Shown here: positions 8,346 through 17,068 of the stretch, piece by piece
Layout of the letters: each line of letters starts with the position of its first letter
How positions within the stretch are numbered: the stretch's first letter is position 1
DNA from: Lachnospiraceae bacterium
GTDB lineage: Bacteria > Bacillota > Clostridia > Lachnospirales > Lachnospiraceae
Direction of reading: 5' to 3'
Assembly (NCBI GenBank): GCA_030524705.1
Contig: JAUNGD010000031.1
Span: forward strand, 1 to 40,152
Length of the DNA: 40,152 nt
Made by a program: the position numbers and the translations under genes
Notes under the pieces: generated by a model
What the model saw: the letters and a program-made list of their open reading frames with translations, nothing else
Databases searched by the model: none
What the model was told of the DNA's origin: nothing

Positions 8346-10433
8346 ATGTATAAGAGTTTTTCAATGGAACTTGCGGGCAGGACGCTTACGGTAGACGTAG
8401 GACGTGTAGGCGCACAGGCAAATGGATGTGCATTTATGCACTATGGAGACACCACGGTTCTTTCTACGGCGACGGCTTCCGAGAAGCCGAGGGACGGGAT
8501 TGATTTCTTTCCGCTCAGTGTGGAGTATGAAGAGAAGTTTTATTCTGTAGGAAAGATCCCGGGAGGCTTCAATAAGAGAGAGGGAAAGGCATCTGAGAAT
8601 GCAGTCCTGACTTCCCGTGTCATCGACCGGCCGATGCGTCCGCTGTTCCCGAAGGATTACAGAAACGATGTGACCCTGAACAATATGGTTATGTCCGTGG
8701 ATCCAGAATGCCGTCCAGAGCTGACTGCTATGCTTGGCGCAGCGATTTCCACAGCAATTTCAGATATTCCCTTTGACGGCCCGTGTGCAATGACTCAGAT
8801 GGGCATGGTAGACGGCGAGCTTATCATCAATCCGTCCCAGGAGCAGTGGGACAACGGCGACCTTCAGCTGACCGTTGCTTCCACCAGTGAGAAGGTCATC
8901 ATGATCGAGGCCGGAGCGAATGAGATCAAGGATGATGTGATGATTGATGCTATTTACAAATGTCATGCAGTCAATCTTCAGATCATTGAATTTATCAACA
9001 AGATGGTAGCTGAGGTCGGCAAGCCGAAGCATACCTATGAGAGCTGTGCGATTCCGGAGGAGCTTTTTGAAGCGATGAAGAAGGTTGTTACGCCGGAGGA
9101 GATGGAGGTCGCTGTATTTACTGATGTGAAGCAGGTACGCGAGGAGAACATTCGTCAGGTATCCGCAAAGCTTGAGGAAGCATTTGCAGACAATGAAGAG
9201 TGGCTGGCTCTGATCCCGGAGGCTCTGTATCAGTACCAGAAGAAGACTGTACGTAAGATGATTCTTAAGGATCACAAGCGTCCAGACGGCCGTACGATCA
9301 CACAGATCCGTCCGCTGGCAGCCGAGGTGGATCTGATTCCGCGTGTACACGGTTCTGCTATGTTTACCCGTGGACAGACACAGATCTGTACCGTGACGAC
9401 GCTGGCGCCGCTTTCTGAGATGCAGAAGGTAGACGGCCTCGATGAAAACATTACAAATAAGAGATATATGCATCATTACAATTTCCCGTCCTACTCTGTA
9501 GGTGAGACGAAGGTCAGCCGCGGTCCGGGACGCCGTGAGATCGGTCATGGAGCTCTGGCAGAAAAGGCTCTGGTGCCGGTGATTCCTTCCGAGGAGGAGT
9601 TCCCGTATGCGATCCGTACCGTTTCTGAGACCTTTGAGTCCAACGGTTCCACCTCACAGGCAAGTATCTGCGCGTCTACGATGTCGCTTATGGCTGCCGG
9701 TGTGCCGATCAAGAAGATGGTGGCAGGTATTTCCTGCGGTCTTGTTACCGGAGAGACAGATGATGATTATATCGTTTTGACAGATATTCAGGGACTTGAG
9801 GATTTCTTCGGAGACATGGACTTCAAGGTGGCAGGTACCCTGGACGGTATCACGGCAATTCAGATGGATATTAAGATTCATGGTCTGACAAGACCCATCG
9901 TTGAGGAAGCCATTGCCAGAACACATGAGGCGAGAGAGTACATCCTCAAGGAGGTCATGATGCCGTGTATCTCTGAGCCGAGACCTACCGTTGGAAAATA
10001 TGCGCCGAAGATCATTCAGATTCAGATTGATCCGCAGAAGATCGGCGATGTTGTGGGACAGCGCGGTAAGACGATCAATACGATTATTGAGCGTACCGGT
10101 GTGAAAATTGATATCACGGATGACGGTGCAGTATCCATCTGCGGAACAGATCAGGAAATGATGGACAAGGCGGCCGATATGATCCGCATTATCGTGACAG
10201 ACTTTGAAGCCGGTCAGGTATTTACCGGCGAGGTTGTCAGCATAAAAGAATTCGGAGCATTTGTTGAATTTGCTCCGGGCAAGGAAGGCATGGTTCATAT
10301 TTCCAAAATTGCCAAAGAAAGAATCAACAGGGTAGAGGATGTGCTTACCCTTGGAGATAAGGTAAAGGTTGTCTGCCTTGGAAAAGACAAGATGGGAAGA
10401 ATGAGCTTCAGCATGAAAGATGTAAAGAATTGA
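8346..10433 (+). CDS. pnp: Polyribonucleotide nucleotidyltransferase (PNPase)
   Basis: PNPase degrades RNA 3'-to-5' phosphorolytically and is a core part of the bacterial degradosome. The order is RNase PH domain 1 (from MELAGRTLTVDVGRVGAQANG), an all-helical linker, RNase PH domain 2 (DGRTITQIRPLAAEVDLIPRVHGS; GDMDFKVAGT near its end), a KH domain (IGDVVGQRGKTINTIIERTG) and a C-terminal S1 domain (GEVVSIKEFGAFVEFAPGKEGMVHISKI). The ATG at 8346 has AAAAGGAG 7 nt upstream; the frame is open to 8316, but those extra residues are not family-like. Its 695 aa are standard. Confidence 0.98.
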   Translation: MYKSFSMELAGRTLTVDVGRVGAQANGCAFMHYGDTTVLSTATASEKPRDGIDFFPLSVEYEEKFYSVGKIPGGFNKREGKASENAVLTSRVIDRPMRPLFPKDYRNDVTLNNMVMSVDPECRPELTAMLGAAISTAISDIPFDGPCAMTQMGMVDGELIINPSQEQWDNGDLQLTVASTSEKVIMIEAGANEIKDDVMIDAIYKCHAVNLQIIEFINKMVAEVGKPKHTYESCAIPEELFEAMKKVVTPEEMEVAVFTDVKQVREENIRQVSAKLEEAFADNEEWLALIPEALYQYQKKTVRKMILKDHKRPDGRTITQIRPLAAEVDLIPRVHGSAMFTRGQTQICTVTTLAPLSEMQKVDGLDENITNKRYMHHYNFPSYSVGETKVSRGPGRREIGHGALAEKALVPVIPSEEEFPYAIRTVSETFESNGSTSQASICASTMSLMAAGVPIKKMVAGISCGLVTGETDDDYIVLTDIQGLEDFFGDMDFKVAGTLDGITAIQMDIKIHGLTRPIVEEAIARTHEAREYILKEVMMPCISEPRPTVGKYAPKIIQIQIDPQKIGDVVGQRGKTINTIIERTGVKIDITDDGAVSICGTDQEMMDKAADMIRIIVTDFEAGQVFTGEVVSIKEFGAFVEFAPGKEGMVHISKIAKERINRVEDVLTLGDKVKVVCLGKDKMGRMSFSMKDVKN

Positions 10434-10440
10434 TAAGTGT

Positions 10441-10475
10441 GGGCGCCTCTGCAATTGGGGCGCCTTTGCGTTTTG
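10441..10475 (+). terminator. Probable terminator after pnp
   Basis: GGCGCC (10442-10447) pairs with GGCGCC (10459-10464), extended by two weaker pairs, followed by TTTGCGTTTT. The stem is strong but the T-run is interrupted. Confidence 0.6.
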
Positions 10476-10500
10476 CACAGGAATGGTAAGGAGGACTGCG

Positions 10501-12567
10501 ATGAAATACAGGATAATCACCGGAATCATAGGCGCTTCAATGATCATGGCCGCACTGTCCGGCTGTGAGTCTGCTGACCATACGAAGGAGACGGAACTCC
10601 AGACGCTGGAAATCGTTGACATGGAAATTCTGGATGAGTCCGGTACGGAAATAGAGTCAGATTCTGAGATGGTTACGGAGCCGGAGACTGTGGCAATGGA
10701 GATTGATCTGGCAGATAAGTCAGTTTCATCTTCAGCCGGGACGGATAATTCCATAGTGACAGAAACGGAGCAGGATACGGAGACTGAGACCGAGGCTGAA
10801 ACCGTCCAGACCAGGGTAAGCCAGGCTCAGAAGCCGGGGGAAGCGGAGGACGCAGAGCAAACCGAAAAGAGCTCAGAAGCGAAGACCAAGAAACAGACGG
10901 AAAAAGCTGCGGAGTCGGAGGGGCAGAAGCAGACCGGAAAGACAGCAGTATCCGGGACACAGCGGCAGACCGAAAAGGCTGCAGAATCAGAGCCGCAGGA
11001 ATCGGCAGAGCCGGGTGCAGAAACAGAAACCCGGAAAGAGACGGAGAAGGCTGCGGAGTCGGAATCTGAGCTGGCAGAGTCAAAGACTGAAGATCAGAAG
11101 GGGACAGCTGCGGAATCTGAGCAGGCAGATGCAGAGACGGAGACAGAGGAACAGACAGGAACAGCTGTGGAATCTGAGCAAGCGGATACAGAGACGGAGA
11201 CAGAGGAGTCAACAGAAGCTAAGGCAGAAATCAGTATTATGGTTATTAATGATCGGGTCAATGTCCGCACAGAGCCATCGACCGACTCCGATATTGCAGC
11301 GCTGCTGACCTGCGGCATGCAGGTGGTGAATGTAGATTCTGATGGAGAATGGTCCAAGATCCGCTATGAGACGGAAACTGGCTTTGCAGATGGCTACGTG
11401 AAGAGTGAATTCTTAAGCCCTCTTGATGCAGTATACATAGCGAAGGAGAAAGTAAATATTCGTGAAGAAGCTTCCACGGAGTCAAATAAGATAGGTGAGC
11501 TGCAGACCGGAGACCGTGTGATTCTGGAAAAGGAACTGGATAATGGCTGGTCGCAGGTTCGTTTCATGATTGGTGATGAAGTGAAAACGGTTTACGTGAA
11601 AACTGAATTTTTAGAGCAGACGGATGCGGAGGATGAATCATTTGCTGTGGAGCTGAAGCGTATTATGGCAGAAGCTGAAACTGAGCCGGAATCCGCGGCG
11701 GAGGTTGAGTCGGAGACTGAAACGGAGTCTGAGTCAGAAATAGGAAATGCAGTGGATACAGAGGCTGAAGCCGTGACAGAGACAGAAACGAAGGCTGCAG
11801 CAGAGGAAGAAAGCGAGACGGAGGCTGTAACAGAATCTGAAACAGAGACCGAGACGGAAGCTATAACAGAATCTGAAACGGAGGCCGAGACAGGAGTAGC
11901 AACCGAGCCGGAAGCTGCAGCAACAGAAGCTGAAGCGGAGACCGAGACAGGAGCTGCAACCGAGACGGAGGCTGTAACAGAGACAGAAACAGAAGCCGCA
12001 ATAAATACAGGAGCTGAAGCGGTAACAGAGGCTGGCACAGAAGCAGGGGCTGTAGCGACAGAATCTGAAACAGAAAACGGTACAGAAGCTGAAACTGAAT
12101 CCGAGACAGAGGCTGTAACCCTGTCTGAGGGCGCAAAAGGTCAGTTTGAGCTGGTGAAAATGCTGTTCCCGGAGGTACAGTCTGTGGGCATCATCTATTC
12201 CGCAGATAATAAGGCTTCGGAAAAACAGCTGTCTTCTTACAATGAGCTGGCTTCTGAGTTTGGGATGAGTGTGACTGCCTCTGAAATAGAGGAAGCGATT
12301 GACATTGACCTTGCGGCGTCTGAGCTTGTCGGTTCTGTGGACTGTATTTTCTGTATAGACGACGCGACGGTGACGCCGCTGGTGCAGACGATCCGGGCTT
12401 ACGCAGATGAGGTGGAGATACCGGTAATCGGTATCAATGAGTCTCATGTGGAGCAGGGATGCGTTGCTGCATATCTGGAGGGTAGTCTTCATCTGAATCA
12501 GGAAGAAGCCGGGAAGTTTGGCCTGGATGTGTCCGGGATGAATTTTGGAGAAATTACGGAGTATTAA
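10501..12567 (+). CDS. Lipoprotein with two SH3b domains, Glu/Thr repeats and an ABC_sub_bind-like C-terminus
   Basis: The ATG at 10501 follows AAGGAGG and opens a lipoprotein signal peptide with lipobox LSGC (Cys22), so the protein should be anchored outside the membrane. Residues about 82-242 are acidic low-complexity sequence (ETETEAE, QTEKAAESE). Two bacterial SH3 domains follow: residues about 243-308 (VNVRTEPSTDSDIAALLTCGMQ) and 310-373 (VNIREEASTESNKIGELQTGD), a type that often binds peptidoglycan. A second Glu/Thr-rich stretch (about 387-542) leads to residues 544-688, which resemble one lobe of the tryptophan/sugar-type ABC substrate-binding family (LVKMLFPEVQSVGIIYSADNKASEKQ; PVIGINESHVEQGCVAAY). 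Function is unknown; a wall-attached sensor or scaffold is possible. Confidence 0.8.
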   Translation: MKYRIITGIIGASMIMAALSGCESADHTKETELQTLEIVDMEILDESGTEIESDSEMVTEPETVAMEIDLADKSVSSSAGTDNSIVTETEQDTETETEAETVQTRVSQAQKPGEAEDAEQTEKSSEAKTKKQTEKAAESEGQKQTGKTAVSGTQRQTEKAAESEPQESAEPGAETETRKETEKAAESESELAESKTEDQKGTAAESEQADAETETEEQTGTAVESEQADTETETEESTEAKAEISIMVINDRVNVRTEPSTDSDIAALLTCGMQVVNVDSDGEWSKIRYETETGFADGYVKSEFLSPLDAVYIAKEKVNIREEASTESNKIGELQTGDRVILEKELDNGWSQVRFMIGDEVKTVYVKTEFLEQTDAEDESFAVELKRIMAEAETEPESAAEVESETETESESEIGNAVDTEAEAVTETETKAAAEEESETEAVTESETETETEAITESETEAETGVATEPEAAATEAEAETETGAATETEAVTETETEAAINTGAEAVTEAGTEAGAVATESETENGTEAETESETEAVTLSEGAKGQFELVKMLFPEVQSVGIIYSADNKASEKQLSSYNELASEFGMSVTASEIEEAIDIDLAASELVGSVDCIFCIDDATVTPLVQTIRAYADEVEIPVIGINESHVEQGCVAAYLEGSLHLNQEEAGKFGLDVSGMNFGEITEY

Positions 12568-12593
12568 AACGGTTGATTTTGGATGGTGTTGTT

Positions 12594-13919
12594 ATGGATG
12601 AGTTTTATAGAGAATCAGAAAGCTTACTGCGTTTTATAGAAAAAAGTCCCAGCTGCTTTCATGTGGTGAAAAATGCGGCGAGTCAGCTGGCGCAAAAAGG
12701 GTTTGAGAGACTCTGGGAGAATCAGAAATGGGATCTCAGGCCCGGCGGAGCTTACTATGTGACGAGAAACGGCTCTTCTCTCATAGCCTTCCGCATACCG
12801 GAGCAGCCCTTTGAAGGCTTTCAACTGGTCTGCAGCCACACGGATTCACCGACCTTTAAGGTGAAAATGAACCCGGAGATGGAGGCAGACAAAAAGTATA
12901 CAAAACTGAATGTGGAGAAATACGGGGGGATGCTGTGTGCGCCCTGGTTTGACCGTCCGCTTTCCGTGGCGGGGCGTATTTTGGTGCGCTCCGGGAATGA
13001 GATCCGCCAGGAGCTGGTGAACGTGGACAGGGATCTTCTGATGATCCCCAACGTGGCTATCCACATGAACCGTACTGTCAATGAAGGCTATGCATACAAT
13101 GCCCAGGTGGATCTGTGCCCTGTGTTTGGGGACGAACAGGCAATGAACACCTTTGATGCGCTGATCGCAGAGACCGCCGGGATTCAGAAGGAGCAGATTC
13201 TGGGAACGGATTTGTTCTTGTATAACCGTCAGAAGGGAACCTTCTGGGGAAGTGCGGAGGAATTTATCGCAAGTCCGAGACTGGATGACCTGCAGTGCCT
13301 GTATGCATCGCTTCAGGGCTTTCTTGCAGCGGAGCAGCCGGAAAATGCGGCGGTGTTCTGCGCCTTTGATAATGAGGAAACCGGAAGCGTATCAAGACAG
13401 GGCGCCGCATCCACATTTCTTCAGGATACTCTGAAAAGGATTAACTATGCTCTGGGAAATTCTGAGGAGGATTATCTGAGGCTGACGGCGGGCAGCTTTA
13501 TGCTTTCAGCGGACAATGCGCATGCCGTACATCCGAATCATCAGGAGATGGCGGATCCGGTGAACCGGCCGCAGATGAATCATGGAATTGTCATTAAATA
13601 TAATGCGAATCAGAAATATACAACAGACGGTGTGAGCGCCGCAGTGTTCGGCAGTTTGTGCAAGCAGGCGGAGGTACCGTTCCAGACCTTTACGAACCGT
13701 TCCGATATGGCAGGAGGTTCGACGCTGGGCAACATTTCCAATACGCAGGTGTCCATGCGGTGTGTGGATATCGGCCTGGCGCAGCTTGCAATGCATTCTC
13801 CGTATGAAATGGCTGGAGGGAAGGATGCGCTTTATCTGAAAAGGGTATCGGAGCTGTTTTACCGCACGATGCTGCGGGTTACTGAGGATGGGATTGCTGA
13901 GGTTTGTGCGAAGTATTAA
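12594..13919 (+). CDS. apeB: M18 family aminopeptidase
   Basis: M18 aminopeptidases are dinuclear zinc exopeptidases that remove N-terminal, often acidic, residues from peptides in the cytoplasm. Family motifs are present in order: VCSHTDSPTFKVKMNPE (metal His/Asp), DRPLSVAGR, SPRLDDLQC, CAFDNEETGS (catalytic/metal acidic pair), SADNAHAVHPNHQE and the closing SPYEMAGGKD (HSPYE motif). The ATG at 12594 (MDEFYRESESLLRFIEKSPSCFHVV) fits the family; a TTG at 12573 would add seven residues. Length 441 aa is typical. It follows the lipoprotein gene by only 26 nt and ends before a strong terminator, so the two may share a transcript. The symbol is by family. Confidence 0.93.
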   Translation: MDEFYRESESLLRFIEKSPSCFHVVKNAASQLAQKGFERLWENQKWDLRPGGAYYVTRNGSSLIAFRIPEQPFEGFQLVCSHTDSPTFKVKMNPEMEADKKYTKLNVEKYGGMLCAPWFDRPLSVAGRILVRSGNEIRQELVNVDRDLLMIPNVAIHMNRTVNEGYAYNAQVDLCPVFGDEQAMNTFDALIAETAGIQKEQILGTDLFLYNRQKGTFWGSAEEFIASPRLDDLQCLYASLQGFLAAEQPENAAVFCAFDNEETGSVSRQGAASTFLQDTLKRINYALGNSEEDYLRLTAGSFMLSADNAHAVHPNHQEMADPVNRPQMNHGIVIKYNANQKYTTDGVSAAVFGSLCKQAEVPFQTFTNRSDMAGGSTLGNISNTQVSMRCVDIGLAQLAMHSPYEMAGGKDALYLKRVSELFYRTMLRVTEDGIAEVCAKY

Positions 13920-13972
13920 ACGCTTCAGGATCTCTGGTCAAAGGAGCTTTTATTATTTCAATGTAGGATTAG

Positions 13973-14014
13973 AAAAGGAATTGGCGGTTTGTTTAAACTG
14001 CCGGTTCCTTTTTT
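13973..14014 (+). terminator. Strong intrinsic terminator after the aminopeptidase gene
   Basis: AAAAGGAA-tt-GGCGGTTT (13973-13990) pairs with AAACTGCC-gg-TTCCTTTT around a GTTT loop, followed by a T-run. It isolates region 1 from the GntR operon. The rest of the 13920-14365 gap is AT-rich regulatory DNA described separately. Confidence 0.85.
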
Positions 14015-14073
14015 GCTGATCAGATATGCGGATGAGTATATTAGATTAAGAGGATAATGCAGACTCATTATTC

Positions 14074-14139
14074 TTGATATTCTTTGTCGATATGGTATAT
14101 TATAATGTAAATGCATATACATAAGAATGCAAATACATA
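14074..14139 (+). promoter_or_regulatory. Upstream promoter and operator cluster of the GntR operon
   Basis: TTGATA (14074-14079), 16 nt and TATATT (14096-14101) form a plausible promoter. Immediately downstream lie three relatives of the palindrome AATGTA-NN-TACATT: AATGTAAATGCATA (14104-14117), AATGCATATACATA (14110-14123, overlapping the first) and AATGCAAATACATA (14126-14139). The first and third are 22 bp apart, two helical turns. HutC-type GntR proteins commonly bind AT-rich palindromes of this kind. Confidence 0.55.
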
Positions 14140-14253
14140 TTATAAAGACGAATTTCGAAAAAACAAAAAATATGTAGAAAGATGGGGGAAAATAGAATGA
14201 AATTTGAATAAGATATAAAAATTTTCACACATTAATTTTTAATACAGAGCAAT

Positions 14254-14339
14254 AATGTATTTACAAACATGATTTTAAATGGGAAAAATGTATTGACAAA
14301 CTAAAAAACAAGTAGTATTATTTTAAATGTAAATACATT
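14254..14339 (+). promoter_or_regulatory. Main GntR-operon promoter with overlapping operators
   Basis: A near-perfect sigma-A promoter: TTGACA (14293-14298), 17 nt, TATTAT (14316-14321). A perfect 6-2-6 palindrome AATGTAAATACATT (14326-14339) covers the expected start of transcription. A weaker copy AATGTATTGACAAA (14287-14300) overlaps the -35 box, and another AATGTATTTACAAA (14254-14267) lies upstream. The layout predicts autorepression by the adjacent GntR protein. Confidence 0.7.
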
Positions 14340-14365
14340 ATGTGCTTGAGAGGGAGCACAATATT

Positions 14366-15934
14366 ATGAAGAATACAAATCAATCTACATATATGAGAAT
14401 CCATTATGAAATAGCAAATGAAATTGCTATGGGGGTATATAAAGCAGGTGATCTGCTGCCGACACATACGGAGCTATCGGAGAAATACCATGTCAGCCGG
14501 GTTACGATAAGCGAAGCAATTAAGGAGCTGTCCCGCAGGGGGATCTTAAGGACACAAAAGGGTAAAGGAACTTATGTGGTCGGTCAACCTATGGAGATTG
14601 GAAATTTTCAGCGGTTTGAGGGATTTTCTAAGTTCTCAAATCAGAATAAAGACAGAAGGCTCACCAGCAGAGTGATTTTTAATGACATTGTCGAAGCGCC
14701 TGTAGGGGTAGCGGAATTGCTTGGAATCCCGGCGAATACATTGATGGTAAATATCATCAGGGTACGTTCGGTTGATAATATTCCAATGTCCTATGAATCT
14801 TCTTTTTTGAAACATTCCTATGTTGGGGAAATTGATTTTAAAAAAGAAAATCTGGAAACAGGATCGCTGTACGCTGTACTGAGAGAAAAAGCAGGAATAA
14901 ATTTTAAATATTCAAAAGAAAAGCTGCGTGCAACTTATTGTCCGGACAATGTCTGCAGTTTTTTGGGTGTCGGGCGTATGGAGCCTATTCTTTTTATTAA
15001 CAGAGTTTGCGGCATTGATGAGGATGAACTGGTTGAATGCGTGGAAATATATGAGAGAAGCGATATTTCGTATACTTCTTTTCAGTCCAGCAGGCAGGTG
15101 GAAGAGAAAACGGAAGTGAATCGAAAGGTATTTTCGGCAGCGCAGGAGACCAAAAATAAAATAGCAGATTCTATGATCGGTGGTTTGCTGGCAAATGAAC
15201 TTTTTGATGATGATGTCAAAGAGAAGGGGCTGTTTGGTGAATGGTTAGAAAAATATATGTCTATGGCTGATAAGATGAATGCCGTCCATGCTGCTGAACC
15301 ATCTTTGTTAGAAAAAGAAGCAGATGATTTTTATATGGCTATTCTTTCTGGAATTGTAAATACTCCGGAAGAGGCGGTGAAAAAAACTGCTGAAGTTCTG
15401 ATCAGCAGAAAACGGAGCAGATCAGCTGTTTCGGCCGGATGTGCGCTGTCTGCTATGATGTCTGCCTGTATGAAAAGGGATACAAGTTCCGCCGAATTGT
15501 CTGATAGGGCTATAAAAGCGGCGGTAGAAGGCAATGCACTCTCTGAGTCAGCGGGACTTAAAGAAATGACAGTCAATGTTGCAAAAAGGATAAAACTGGC
15601 CCTGTCCCTGACAAAAGGGGCAGAGGATTATGAACAGGTAATGCGGGATTACTGTGACATTTGGGGATGGTGTAAGGAGATAGAGAATACTGTGCCTGCT
15701 GTGCTGTGTCTGTTGGTTGCGGCTGGATTTGATTATCCATCGGCGATGAAGAAGGCAAAGAAGCTTTTGCCAAATCGGATGGCTGCGGTTCTTTTTGGCC
15801 TGTTATCCGGGGCACTATATTCAAGATCGACATTTCCGGAGGAGCTGGTAAGTCTGATTTTGGAAAATGTATCGAAATGTGACCAGATGGCAGAAATTGC
15901 TTCGGAAACGAGAAAATCCATAGCTGCAAAATGA
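14366..15934 (+). CDS. GntR/HutC regulator with extra C-terminal ADP-ribosylglycohydrolase-like domain
   Basis: Residues 8-75 are a winged-helix GntR DNA-binding domain (GDLLPTHTELSEKYHVSRVTISEAIKELSRRGILRTQKGKGTYVV); residues about 85-240 are a UTRA effector domain. HutC regulators normally stop near 240 aa, but this protein runs to 522. The remainder (about 260-500) is helical and resembles the ADP-ribosylglycohydrolase fold: KIADSMIGGLLANELFDD at its start and NTVPAVLCLLVAAGFDYPSAMKK...LFGLLSGALYSRSTFPEELV at its end. The catalytic metal motif of that family (GGDTDT) is replaced by KKLLPNRMA, and no TDDT-type motif is visible, so it is probably a non-catalytic ligand sensor. The ATG at 14366 follows AGAGGGAG; an in-frame GTG is at 14342. 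First gene of the importer operon. Confidence 0.88.
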   Translation: MKNTNQSTYMRIHYEIANEIAMGVYKAGDLLPTHTELSEKYHVSRVTISEAIKELSRRGILRTQKGKGTYVVGQPMEIGNFQRFEGFSKFSNQNKDRRLTSRVIFNDIVEAPVGVAELLGIPANTLMVNIIRVRSVDNIPMSYESSFLKHSYVGEIDFKKENLETGSLYAVLREKAGINFKYSKEKLRATYCPDNVCSFLGVGRMEPILFINRVCGIDEDELVECVEIYERSDISYTSFQSSRQVEEKTEVNRKVFSAAQETKNKIADSMIGGLLANELFDDDVKEKGLFGEWLEKYMSMADKMNAVHAAEPSLLEKEADDFYMAILSGIVNTPEEAVKKTAEVLISRKRSRSAVSAGCALSAMMSACMKRDTSSAELSDRAIKAAVEGNALSESAGLKEMTVNVAKRIKLALSLTKGAEDYEQVMRDYCDIWGWCKEIENTVPAVLCLLVAAGFDYPSAMKKAKKLLPNRMAAVLFGLLSGALYSRSTFPEELVSLILENVSKCDQMAEIASETRKSIAAK

Positions 15935-15981
15935 CCGAACACTTATCCTGGCTGCTGCTTGAGAAATGAAGATACTTATGT

Positions 15982-16011
15982 TTGTAACAGCATGGGCTGA
16001 TTACATATAAA
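15982..16011 (+). promoter_or_regulatory. Possible internal promoter before the BMP gene
   Basis: TTGTAA (15982-15987), 18 nt and TATAAA (16006-16011) precede the AAGGAGG of the binding-protein gene. The match is moderate and no operator palindrome is seen here. The 102-nt gap shows no terminator. Confidence 0.35.
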
Positions 16012-16036
16012 ATAATATCTTAAAAGGAGGAACAAA

Positions 16037-17029
16037 ATGAAAAAGAATGTATTTGGCTGGGGTGTTGTGACAGCAATTGCTGTCTCAATTATGAGTATCA
16101 CTACTGTTCCGGTGGCGGCAGAGGAAGGTGGGAAAACTTGTCTGATTTCTACAATCTCGCAGGGAACGCCTTTTGCACAGTTAGTATGGAGTGGATTTGA
16201 GACTGCACAGGAAAACTACGGGGTGGATATTAAAATGATAGAGGCCCTGGATAATGCGGAATACGAAGAGCAAATCCGTGCGATGGCAGAAATGGGCTAT
16301 AATCCAATTTATACGATGTTTGATGCATTGAATGCATACGTTGTGGATATTGCTCCGGAATATCCTGATATTGATTTTTACATGATCGACAGTGCGCTTG
16401 AGCCGCAGTCGGACAATGTGTGCAGTCTGGTAGTTGACCCGACTGAGTCTTCATTTGTAGCTGGATTTGTAGCTGCAAAGACGACGCAGACAGGTAAAAT
16501 TGGCTGGATCGGCAGTCTTGAGCAGGCTAATATTCTCCGTTTCCGCGACGGATATACGGCGGGTGCAAGATATACGGATCCGGATATTGAAATTTTAACC
16601 TCTTTTACCGGAGATAATACAGACTCCGTAAAAGGACAGGAAGCAGCTAAAATTCTGATTAATGATGGTGTAGATGTAATTTTTCAGTCGGCAAATCTTT
16701 CCGGCCTGGGTGTAATTACAGCCTGTGCGGAAGCAGGTATTAAAGCGATTGGCGTCGATGAGTGGCAGGGCGATATTGATGATTGCGTTTTTTGGTCTTC
16801 CCTGAAGGATATTGATAGTGCAGTCGTACAGACTATTGGAGAGTATCTGGATGGCGAATTCGAAAGCGGATTCAGATATTTTACGCTGGAGACGGGGGCC
16901 CGCGCTTATGATGAGAGGGATTATGAAAAGCTTTCGCCGGAGCTGAAGGAAGAACTGGATGAACTGGTTGAAAAGGTTATCTCCGGAGAAATTGTTGTGG
17001 CTGATCTGGTAGCGGATGCGGCAGAATAG
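16037..17029 (+). CDS. BMP-family ABC transporter substrate-binding protein (nucleoside-type)
   Basis: BMP-family proteins (PnrA/TmpC type) capture purine nucleosides or related ligands for ABC import. The product is 330 aa with an N-terminal hydrophobic signal (residues 1-28) and the BMP pattern: ISTISQGTPFAQLVWSGFETAQENYG, DFYMIDSALEPQSDNVCSLVVDPTESSFVAGFVAAKTTQTGKIGWIGSL, FRDGYTAGARYTDPD and IGVDEWQGD. No lipobox Cys is present at the end of the signal (VPVAAEE), unlike most Gram-positive binding proteins, so it may be secreted free or held otherwise. AAAGGAGG precedes the ATG. A terminator hairpin follows, which should make this the most abundant product of the operon. Exact ligand is unknown. 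Confidence 0.88.
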   Translation: MKKNVFGWGVVTAIAVSIMSITTVPVAAEEGGKTCLISTISQGTPFAQLVWSGFETAQENYGVDIKMIEALDNAEYEEQIRAMAEMGYNPIYTMFDALNAYVVDIAPEYPDIDFYMIDSALEPQSDNVCSLVVDPTESSFVAGFVAAKTTQTGKIGWIGSLEQANILRFRDGYTAGARYTDPDIEILTSFTGDNTDSVKGQEAAKILINDGVDVIFQSANLSGLGVITACAEAGIKAIGVDEWQGDIDDCVFWSSLKDIDSAVVQTIGEYLDGEFESGFRYFTLETGARAYDERDYEKLSPELKEELDELVEKVISGEIVVADLVADAAE

Positions 17030-17068
17030 AGTGAGATTGTAGGAACGTGTATTTTTTTAGTACATCCT

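Noticed and set aside
8760-10754. Long minus-strand ORFs opposite pnp (262 and 366 codons)
   Set aside because: They are antisense to a fully conserved gene, lack ribosome binding sites and show low-complexity or atypical composition.
10673-12492. Ser/Val-, Pro/Leu- and Cys/Phe-rich ORFs opposite the lipoprotein gene
   Set aside because: They are mirror images of the Glu/Thr repeats; the composition is explained by the antisense of GAG/ACA codons.
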